IMG/VR virus record: IMGVR_UViG_3300027754_000061
Location: 28,638 to 92,637 of that record
From: a virus
DNA: 64,000 bases
Strand: one strand, 5' to 3'
How positions within the stretch are numbered: the stretch's first letter is position 1; each line of letters opens with the position of its first letter. The translations under genes were made by a program, and so were the position numbers. This document shows positions 34,105-44,100 of this stretch, piece after piece. The notes beneath the pieces are model-generated. The model was not told where the DNA came from, did no database searches, and was given only the letters and a program-made list of their open reading frames with translations.

Positions 34105-37100
34105 ATGTCTACTTTCAAGCGTGTGCTCGGTAATCTTACCATACAAACTGTTACAGCATCGGATGTTATTACCCTGCAAGGTGGTACAGTGACCGTAACC
34201 GGAAATCTTACGGTATCGGGTACCACCACGCTGACCGGTAATCTTTCTGCCACTGCATTGAACAGCGGTACTACTAACCTTGGTATTCCTTCTCCCAGCG
34301 GCAATGCAAATATCAGTGTAGGTGGTACTGCAAACGTAGCAGTATTCACTTCAACCGGGGCTAATATCACAGGTACTGCCAACATCACTGGTGCAGTGAG
34401 TACGGCCAGCACAGTGAGTGCTACTGGTAACATTCAAGGTGGAAATCTAAGAACAGCAGGATTGATTTCGGCTACTGGCAATATCACCGGAGGTAATGTA
34501 TTAGGCGGTGCTAATGTAAATGCTACTACCCTTACAGGTACCACAGTCTCGGTAAGTGCAAACGTAACTGGTGGCAATTTAGTCACTGGTGGATTAATTT
34601 CTGCAACAGCTAATGTCACCGGTGGCAATCTGGTTACTGGTGGTATCGCCACTGTGACCGGCAACATCCAAGGTGGTAACATACGTACTGGTGGTATAAT
34701 CTCAGCAACTGGCAATATTACTGGTGCTAATTTAGCAGTAGGAACAAACACGCCAGATTGCGAATTGACCATACTGGCAACTCCACAGACTGTGGTATAT
34801 TCTATAACAGGCAACAGCACAACATTGGGAACCGATTTGCATATTTCAGGTGCAGATACGGCCAACACCAGGATCGTTCAAGATGCATTTGGTACAGGAT
34901 CGTATAGTGCATTTACCGGACGATCAGCTGGCGGTACAGGCGCCACTCCTACTGGAACACAATCAGGTGACACACTGGCTCAATTTACAGCACGTGGATT
35001 TAGCAGTGGTACTTTGCAGTTTGGTAATGCATCAACTGGGAGATTAGATGTCACGGCCGCAGAGGCATTTACCGATACCAGTCGTGCTACCAATGTACAA
35101 ATATTCACCACAGCCTCAGGTGCTATAACTCCCACAGCAGTGGCTACCTTTTCCAGTGCTAGTGGATTGAGTGTAGTTGGTAACGTCACAACTGGAAATT
35201 TACTTTCTACTGTATCAATAAATTCAGTAGGCAACATCACCGGTGCTTACCTCATAGCCAACTCAGATGTGCAAGCAGGTAACTTAAGAACAACCGGCTC
35301 AGTCAGTGCCACAGGCAACATCACAGCAGGCAATGTGTTAGGCGGTGCCAATGTTAATGCTACCACACACACAGGCACCACTGTGTCAGTAACTGGCAAC
35401 ATCACTGGTGGTAATGTGTTAGGTGGTGCCAATGTGAATGCGATCAATCTCACAGGCACCAATCTAAGTGTAACCGGCAACATAACAGGCGGCAATGTTA
35501 ATGGTGGTGCCAACGTGAATGCCACATTGTTATCCGGAACCACGGTATCAGTTACTGGCAATATTACAGGTGGCAACGTATTAGGCGGAGCCAATGTCAA
35601 TGCTACAACTCTCACAGGTACCACCGTGAGTGTGAGTGCCAATATCGCCGGTGGCAATGTATTAACAGCCGGCCAGGTATCTGCAACTGGCAACATCACC
35701 GGCGGCAATATTTCAGGTGGCGCTAATGTGAATGCTACTACCCTTACAGGTACCACGGTGAGTGTGACTGGCAATATCACCAGCGGCAACATAGCTGCCA
35801 CAACTCACACAGGAACAACATTTAGTGCTACTGGAAACATCACCGGCGGCAATATCTTGTTTGGATCGGGACTGATAAGCGGCGCCGGAAATATTGTGAC
35901 CAGTGCATATTTTGTAGGTGACGGCGGATATCTCAGCAATGTGACTGCCGCTGCCAACGTATCGGTCACAACGATCGCCAATGGAACCACTTCCATGTCC
36001 ATCACCAGCACCGGCGCCAATGTGTTGATAGTTGTGGGCAATGTCAGTGTTGGTAACATAAGTCCAAGTGGATACAACATAATTGGATATTCTAGTGCAA
36101 CCGGCAATGTGACCGGAGCCAATATCAACACCGCTGGAGTGGTTTCAGCAACTGGTAATATCACAGGTGGCAACCTAAGCGGCACAAGTATTGTGGGTAC
36201 CCTGACCACTGCTGCACAAACTAACATTACGTCAGTGGGTACATTGGGTAGCCTTGCAGTAACTGGCAATGCCACCGGTGGCAACGTATTAACAGGTGGT
36301 ATCGTAAGTGCTACTGGCAACATCACAGGTGGCAATGTGCTGGGCGGAGCTAATGTGAATGCCACCACACATACAGGTACCACAGTCTCTGTAACTGGCA
36401 ACATCACCGGTGGTAATGTGTTAGGTGGTGCCAATGTAAATGCCACAACACACACAGGTACCACAGTGTCAGTCAGTGCCAACGTAACCGGCGGCAATTT
36501 ATTAACTCCGGGCGTGTTATCAACATCAGGAAACATCACCGGTGCCAATGTAAATGGTGGTGGAACTGTGAATGCAGTAAGTTTGACTGGTACTGTAGTC
36601 AGTGTGACAGGCAACGTAACCGGCAACTACATCTTGGGCAACGGCGCATTGCTGACTGGTGTTATTACCAGCGTGGCCAATATCAACAGCGGTACCAGTA
36701 ATGTGACTGTGGTAAGTGCAGGCGGCAACATCACAGTTGGCGTAGCCGGCACATCAAATGTGGCCGTGTTTGCCAGCACCGGCGAATATGTAACTGGATT
36801 GATCTCAGCTACCGGTAACATAACCGGTGGTAATCTTTCTGGTACCAGTATTGTGGGCACATTGACCACAGCAGCACAGACCAACATCACCAGTGTGGGC
36901 ACGCTAGGCAGCTTGTCAGTATCGGGCACGGTGACTGCAACACGTTTCATAGCCACTACATCGACTGCTGTAGATTCTGCTGGTGTACTTGGTTATAACT
37001 CTACGCAGGGTACGTACATATTTTCTAATGCAGGATCTAGTCGTGCATTTAGCTTGTATAATGGTAGTGGTGGTGAGCAATATGTTATAAGCGCCGACTA

Positions 37101-38073
37101 TAGCCATATCTGGTATACTAATACTACAGAACGCATGCGTATCACCTCCAGCGGCAATGTGGGGATTGGAAACACCGCTCCGACCACCACACTGGGCGTG
37201 ACAGGTACAGCATATGTTTCGGGCAACATCACGGGTGGTAATCTTTCTGGTACTAGCATCGTGGGCACATTGACCACAGCAGCACAAACCAATATCACTT
37301 CAGTAGGCACATTGGGTAGTTTGGCAGTGACCGGCAACATCACCGGTGGTAATATCAGTGCTACTACACACACCGGTACCACAGTTAGTATAACTGGTAC
37401 CGTGAGTGCAGCAGGAACAGTATTAACAGGAAACATCAGTGCTGCCGGGTATCAAGGTGGTTCCAGTGGGCTCAGTATCACAGGTAACATCATTGGCGGT
37501 AATCTTTCTGGCACCAGCATTGTGGGCACATTGACCACTGCTGCACAGACCAACATCACCAGCGTGGGCACATTGACTGGCTTGACGATCAACAACGGCA
37601 CTACAGCAATTACCAATGCTGCCACAACCGGTACCGGTAATATTGGCTCGGCTGCTGGCACATTCAACACAGTATTTGCCAAGGCAACCACAGCACAATA
37701 CGCCGACTTGGCTGAGATGTATGCAAGCGATGCCGACTATGCGCCAGGCACTGTGGTGGATTTTGGCGGCACACAAGAAATCACCATTAGCACCACATCA
37801 GCCAGCGATCGAGTGGCCGGTGTGGTATCAACTGATCCGGCACATCTAATGAACTCCACACAAACAGGCGAACATGTGGTGGCAGTGGCCCTGACCGGAA
37901 GAGTACCTACCCGAGTCACTGGCACAGTTTGGAAAGGTGCCATGATGATTTCTGCGGGCAACGGTCATGCTCAAGCCTGTGCAACACCCTCTATTGGCAC
38001 TGTGATTGGCAAATCATTAGAAGATTTTTCAGGCGACTCGGGCACAATCCACGTGGTAGTAGGCCGACTATAA
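34105..38073 (+). CDS. giant repetitive tail fibre protein 1
   Basis: The 1,322-residue protein is built mostly of short beta repeats of two kinds: one around TGNITGGNVLGGANVNATTH with TGTTVSV, and one around LSGTSIVGTLTTAAQTNITS with VGTLGSLAVTGN. Two non-repeat modules interrupt them, at about 248-365 (TRIVQDAFGTGSYSAFTGRS region) and about 950-1030 (TERMRITSSGNVGIGNTAPT, a form common in adhesins). The last 130 residues are a distinct domain (QYADLAEMYASDADYAPGTV ... GTVIGKSLED ... VVVGRL) also found at the end of fibre 2. It is likely a trimeric fibre whose end domain folds, caps or matures the shaft. Confidence 0.8.
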   Translation: MSTFKRVLGNLTIQTVTASDVITLQGGTVTVTGNLTVSGTTTLTGNLSATALNSGTTNLGIPSPSGNANISVGGTANVAVFTSTGANITGTANITGAVSTASTVSATGNIQGGNLRTAGLISATGNITGGNVLGGANVNATTLTGTTVSVSANVTGGNLVTGGLISATANVTGGNLVTGGIATVTGNIQGGNIRTGGIISATGNITGANLAVGTNTPDCELTILATPQTVVYSITGNSTTLGTDLHISGADTANTRIVQDAFGTGSYSAFTGRSAGGTGATPTGTQSGDTLAQFTARGFSSGTLQFGNASTGRLDVTAAEAFTDTSRATNVQIFTTASGAITPTAVATFSSASGLSVVGNVTTGNLLSTVSINSVGNITGAYLIANSDVQAGNLRTTGSVSATGNITAGNVLGGANVNATTHTGTTVSVTGNITGGNVLGGANVNAINLTGTNLSVTGNITGGNVNGGANVNATLLSGTTVSVTGNITGGNVLGGANVNATTLTGTTVSVSANIAGGNVLTAGQVSATGNITGGNISGGANVNATTLTGTTVSVTGNITSGNIAATTHTGTTFSATGNITGGNILFGSGLISGAGNIVTSAYFVGDGGYLSNVTAAANVSVTTIANGTTSMSITSTGANVLIVVGNVSVGNISPSGYNIIGYSSATGNVTGANINTAGVVSATGNITGGNLSGTSIVGTLTTAAQTNITSVGTLGSLAVTGNATGGNVLTGGIVSATGNITGGNVLGGANVNATTHTGTTVSVTGNITGGNVLGGANVNATTHTGTTVSVSANVTGGNLLTPGVLSTSGNITGANVNGGGTVNAVSLTGTVVSVTGNVTGNYILGNGALLTGVITSVANINSGTSNVTVVSAGGNITVGVAGTSNVAVFASTGEYVTGLISATGNITGGNLSGTSIVGTLTTAAQTNITSVGTLGSLSVSGTVTATRFIATTSTAVDSAGVLGYNSTQGTYIFSNAGSSRAFSLYNGSGGEQYVISADYSHIWYTNTTERMRITSSGNVGIGNTAPTTTLGVTGTAYVSGNITGGNLSGTSIVGTLTTAAQTNITSVGTLGSLAVTGNITGGNISATTHTGTTVSITGTVSAAGTVLTGNISAAGYQGGSSGLSITGNIIGGNLSGTSIVGTLTTAAQTNITSVGTLTGLTINNGTTAITNAATTGTGNIGSAAGTFNTVFAKATTAQYADLAEMYASDADYAPGTVVDFGGTQEITISTTSASDRVAGVVSTDPAHLMNSTQTGEHVVAVALTGRVPTRVTGTVWKGAMMISAGNGHAQACATPSIGTVIGKSLEDFSGDSGTIHVVVGRL
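34420..37600 (+). repeat. tandem degenerate repeats in fibre gene 1
   Basis: Units of roughly 80 to 100 bp encoding TGNITGGNVLGGANVNAT-type blocks recur at short intervals, with near-identical DNA in places (for example ACAGGTACCACAGTCTC-like stretches). The order of unit types is irregular, as expected from unequal recombination. Confidence 0.85.
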
Positions 38074-38093
38074 ACTGATCCGTGCAATCCTAA

Positions 38094-38130
38094 TTCCTGA
38101 GTTATGGTAAATATATCATAAACTCAGGAA
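38094..38130 (+). promoter_or_regulatory. late promoter in the loop of a ribosome-site hairpin before fibre gene 2
   Basis: TTCCTGAGTTATG (38094-38106) pairs with CATAAACTCAGGAA (38117-38130) with one bulged base. The loop holds GGTAAATATAT (TAAATA at 38108-38113), and the second arm carries the AGGAA ribosome site 5 nt before the ATG at 38136. Only transcripts that start in the loop would leave the ribosome site free. Confidence 0.75.
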
Positions 38131-38135
38131 CCCAC

Positions 38136-41100
38136 ATGGCACAACAGATCATCAACACCGGTAACACAACAAATGATGGCACCGGCGAGTCATTACGCGA
38201 TGCATTTACCGCAGTAAATGAAAATTTTTCCGAAATATATGCAGCAGGACCTGTAGATAGTAATGTGGTGATCTCCGGAAACACCATTGGTGTGATTGGG
38301 ACAAATAACAATTTGGTACTGGCAGGCAATGGTGTTGGCAACATTCAGGCCAACAGCACAATTGTGCCCGGCATTGATGCGGTGTATGATATCGGTACCG
38401 CCAATGTTCGATTCGATACAGTTTACTCAACATATTTTGTAGGTAACGGATCTCAACTGACTGGCATCTCTGCCGGTGGCGGCGGAACATCAATTATCAA
38501 CGGCAACAGCAATGTGAGTGTAGCGGCCAATAGCAATGTTTCCGTGGGCGTGGGTGGTGTTAGCAATATAGCAGTTTTTACTCCGGCTAATATTGTTGTC
38601 AAAGCCAACATAATTCCAACAGCTAATATCACCTATAATCTAGGTAGCCCAACTGCTGCATTTAACGATCTTTATCTTTCAAACAATTCTCTTTTCTTAG
38701 GCAACGCCAGTATCAGTGCCAACAGTACCAGCATTGTTTTTGTAAATGAATCAGGACAGACTTCAGTGATATCCGGCGCCGGAACTCTTACTCCATACGG
38801 CAATGCCAACGTGGCTGCCAACTTGGCAGCATTTGGCACTAATCCTGTATCAACCACAGGCAATATCACTGGCAACTACTTTGTTGGCAATGGATCACAA
38901 CTTACCGGTCTTGCAGCCGCATATGGCAATGCCAATGTGGTGGCCAACTTGGCAGCACTTGGAACCAATCCAGTATCCACCACCGGCAACATCACAGGTG
39001 GCAATCTCTCAGGCACCAGTATCGCGGGTGCCCTGACCACAGCAGCACAGACCAATGTTACCTCAGTGGGCACATTGACTAGTCTAGCAGTGACTGGTAA
39101 CATCACTGGTGGTAATGTGTTAGGCGGCGCCAACGTGAATGCTACCACACATACAGGTACCACAGTTTCAGTCAGTGCCAATGTCACCGGCGGCAATGTA
39201 TTGACAGGTGGTGTGATAAGTGCAACAGGTAATATAACCGGTGGCAACCTCAGCGGCGCCAGTATTGCGGGTACCCTGACCACAGCAGCACAGACCAATA
39301 TAACCTCAGTGGGTACGTTGGGCACCGTAGCGGTAACCGGCAACATCTCTGGTGGTAATATATTAACTGCTGGCATTGTATCATCAACCGGTAATGTAAC
39401 CGGCAATTTCTTTATTGGCAATGGATCTCAGCTGACAGGTATTGCTGCCAGTTACGGCAACGCCAATGTTGTTGCCAACTTGGCTGCATTGGGCACAAAT
39501 CCAGTCAGCACAACCGGCAATATCACCGGCAACTTTTTTATCGGTAATGGCTCTCAGCTGACGGGTATTGCAGCCACATATGGCAATGCCAATGTGGCAG
39601 CTAACTTGGCAGCATTTGGCTCAAACCCAATATCCACAAGTGGCAATATCACTGGTGGTAATATCCTAGGTGGTGCCAATGTCAACGCCACAACTCATAC
39701 AGGTACCACTGTTTCAGTCAGTGCCAACGTCACCGGCGGCAACATCTTAACTGCTGGCATTGTGAGTGCCACGGGCAATATCACCGGCAACTTTTTTATC
39801 GGTAATGGCTCTCAGCTGACGGGTATTGCAGCCGGTTATGGCAATGCCAACGTGGCAGCTAACTTGGCAGCATTTGGCTCAAACCCAATATCCACCAGCG
39901 GTAACATCACTGGTGGTAATATCCTAGGTGGTGCCAATGTGAATGCAACCACACATACAGGTACCACAGTTTCGGTAACTGGTAACATCACTGGTGGCAA
40001 CATACTAGGTGGTGCTAATGTGAATGCAACCACACACACAGGTGCCACTGTATCAGTAACCGGTAACATCACTGGCGGTAACCTAAGTGGTACCAGCATC
40101 GTGGGCACACTGACCACAGCAGCACAGACCAATATCACTTCAGTGGGTACGTTAGGCAGTTTAACAGTCACAGGCAATGCCACAAGTGGAAATTTACTAA
40201 CAGCCGGAATTGTAAGTAGTACCGGTAATGTCACTGGTGGAAATGTATTAACAGCCGGCCTGGTAAGTGCAACTGGCAATATCACCGGTGGCAACATCGT
40301 AACAACAGGATCCGGTGGCAACATCAGCGGAGCCAATGTAATTAACAGTACCACGTTGAGTGCAACTGCCAATGTGATTGGCGGCAACCTAACCACTGCC
40401 GGCATAGTGCTAGCAACAGGTAACGTAACCGGCAACTTTTTTATCGGTAACGGATCTCAACTGACCGGCCTTGCAGCCACATATGGCAATGCCAATGTTG
40501 TAGCTAATCTAGCAGCATTTGGCTCAAATCCCATATCAACCAGTGGCAATATCACAGCAGGCAACATTCTTGGTGGTGCCAATGTAAATGCTACCACACA
40601 TACAGGTGCCACTGTATCAGTAACAGGTAACATCACTGGCGGCAATCTGTCAGGCACCAGCATTGTGGGTACTTTGACCACAGCAGCACAGACCAATATC
40701 ACCAGCGTGGGCACATTGATCAGTTTAGCGGTGACAGGTAATGCAACCGGCGGAAACATATTAACAGGCGGAATCGTAAGTGCCACTGGTAACGTCACGG
40801 GCAACTACTTTATCGGTAACGGATCTCAGCTGACGGGTATTGCAGCCGGTTATGGCAATGCCAACGTGGCAGCTAATCTGGCAGCATTTGGCTCAAACCC
40901 AATATTAACCACAGGCAACATCACCGGTGGTAACATTATCACAGGCGGGATCAGTTCATCTGGTACTTCAACTGCCGCAAGCTACAGCGCCACTGGCAAC
41001 GTCACGGGTGGCAATATCATCACCGGTGGCGCAACTATCACTACAGGTGCATCAACTGCTGCAAGCTACAGCACCACAGGCAATATAACTGGAAATTATT

Positions 41101-44100
41101 TCCTGGGTAACGGATCTCAACTAACCGGATTACCAGCAACATACGGTAATGCCAACGTGGCAGCTAACTTGGCAGCATTTGGAACAAACCCGATATCAAC
41201 CAGTGGCAACATCACCGCTGGCAACATTCTGTTTGGTATATTCGGATTACTTGGCACTGGTGATGCACAAGTTGGTAATTTAACTGTTAGTAATGGCCCA
41301 GGTGTTGGCAATCTTGTTGTTGGTAATATCGTAAGTGCAACCGGCAACATCTTAACTGGCGGCAATGTCAGCGCAACTGCCAATGTCATTGGCGGTAATT
41401 TAGTAACCGGAGGATTAATTAGCGCAACCGGCAACATCACAGGCGGCAATATATTGGCCGGCGGAGTCGGGACTCAAATCAGCACCGGCGGCAATGTTAA
41501 TGGCGCGGCGTTTAATGGTAGTGTATATTTTAGCACTGGTGTAGTAACAGGTAGTGGCAACATCACCGGCGGCAATATTGCAGTTTCGGGTGTGTTGTTA
41601 TCTACCAACTCTATTTCGGCCGCAGGCAATGTGATTGGTGGCAACGTCACCACTGTTGGAAATGTTGTTACCACAAACACTGCTATTGCTGAAGATCTAA
41701 GAGTTGGTACAGGTATCACCCGTGGTACCATAAGCGCCTATGGCAACATCACCGGCGCTAATCTAAATGCCGCAGGATTGAGCTTGAGCTCAAATGTGGT
41801 GTCAGCACTCAATGTCACTGCAAACATTGCTGGCGGTAATCTAACAACTCCTGGCACAGTATCGGCCAGCGCCAACATCTTGACCAGCGGTCTTATTAGT
41901 GCCACAGGCAATATTACAGGTGGCAATCTGTTAGGTACCAGCATCGTGGGCACATTGACCACTGCTGCACAGACCAATATTACTAGTGTGGGCACACTGA
42001 CCAGCTTGGCTGTGACTGGTAATACCACTGGTGGTAATTTGCTCACAGCCGGCGTGATCAGTTCAACTGGTAATATCACTGGCGGCAACCTCACAGTAGG
42101 TGGAAGCATTGCAGGTACAATAATCACTGCCACACAGACCAATATTACCGCAGTGGGCACATTGGGCAGTTTGAATGTGACCGGCAATATCACAGGCGGT
42201 AATGTGCTGGGTGGTTCCAATGTGAATGCCACAACTCACACAGGTACCACAGTTTCAGTAACTGGCAACATCACAGGCGGTAATGTGCTGGGTGGTGCCA
42301 ATGTGAATGCCACAACTCACACAGGTACCACAGTTTCAGTAACTGGCAACATCACAGGTGGCAATGCCACCTTTGGCACACTGTCATTGACAGGCAATAC
42401 AATCAGTTCAAGTGATAACATAATCACAATTGATCCTGCTGCTGCTGGTAACACTGGTGCGGTAATTATTCAAGGTAACTTGAGCGTTACTGGCAATGTA
42501 ACTTATATTGATTCCAATACAATCACCACAAATGATTTGGTAATCAACATGGCCAATAATGCTGCTACTGCGGCCGCTGCCAACGGTGGTGGCATTGGAG
42601 TTGGTCCAGTTGGCGCTGAATATGCTACATTAACCTACAACAGCACCGGTAATATTTGGACAGTGTCCAATGGTGCCGGCGTTGCTGGATTGATGTCAGC
42701 TTCGGGCAATGTAACTGGTGCCAATATCAATACAGGTGGCTTGGTAAGTGCAACAGGCAATATCACTGGTGGCAACATCCTGGGCGGCGCCAATGTGAAT
42801 GCAACCACACATACAGGTACCACAGTTTCGGTAACTGGTAATATCACCGGTGGTAATGTGTTAGGTGGAGCCAATGTGAATGCAACCACACACACAGGTA
42901 CCACAGTCTCGGTAACTGGTAACATCACTGGTGGTAACTTGAGTGGCACAAGTATCGTGGGCACACTGACCACAGCAGCACAGACCAATATCACGTCAGT
43001 GGGCACATTGACCAGTCTGGCTGTCACAGGCAACATCAGTGGTGCTAACATCAACACCGGTGGCATCGTAAGTGCCACAGGCAACATCACTGGCGCCAAC
43101 ATCAACACCGGTGGCATCGTAAGTGTCACAGGCAACATCACTGGCAACTACTATATTGGTAATGGATCACTGCTCACAGGAGTAGCAGCTACCACAGTTG
43201 GCACATTGGCAAGTTTGAGCGTGACTGGCAATACCACTACTGGCAACTTGATAACAGGTGGTGCAATATCGGCCACAGGCAACATCTCAGGTGGCAACGT
43301 GCTGGGTGGAGCCAATGTGAATGCTGTATTGCTATCGGGTACTACAGTCTCAGTAAGTGCTAACATCACCGGTGGCAACATCATAACAGCAGGATCCGGT
43401 GGCAACATCAGCGGAGCCAACGTGGTCAATGCTACCACCTTGAGTGCAACTGCCAATGTGATTGGCGGCAACCTAACCACTTCTGGCATAGTATCTGCAA
43501 CTGGCAATATTAGTGGTGGCAACTTGAGTGGTACCAGTATCGTGGGTACATTGACCACAGCAGCACAAACTAACATCACCTCGGTAGGTACTCTGGGCAG
43601 TTTGGCGGTGACCGGTAATATCTCGGGTGGCAATGTGTTAGGTGGTGCCAATGTGAATGCAACCACACACACAGGTACCACAGTGAGTGTGACTGGCAAT
43701 ATAAACGGCGGTAACATCATATCCGCAGCGGCACTTAGTGCTACTTCTTTAAGTCTGGGCAGTGGATCAAGCACCGCCGGAAGTTATAGCGCCACTGGTA
43801 ACATCACCGGCGGTAATATTTTAACAGGCGGATTAATCAGTGCAACAAGCACAGTTACTGGAAGCCAATTCAATGGATCTGGTGCTGGATTGACTTCAAT
43901 TCCTGGCGCCAACGTAACTGGCACTGTGCCATCGGCCACAACGGCAGGCACGGTGACCACAGCAGCTCAGGGTAATATTACCAGTGTTGGTACATTGACC
44001 AGTTTGGCTGTGACTGGTAATATTAGTGGCGGCAACCTGTCAGGTACCAGCATTGTGGGTACGCTGACCACAGCAGCACAGACCAATATCACCAGCTTGG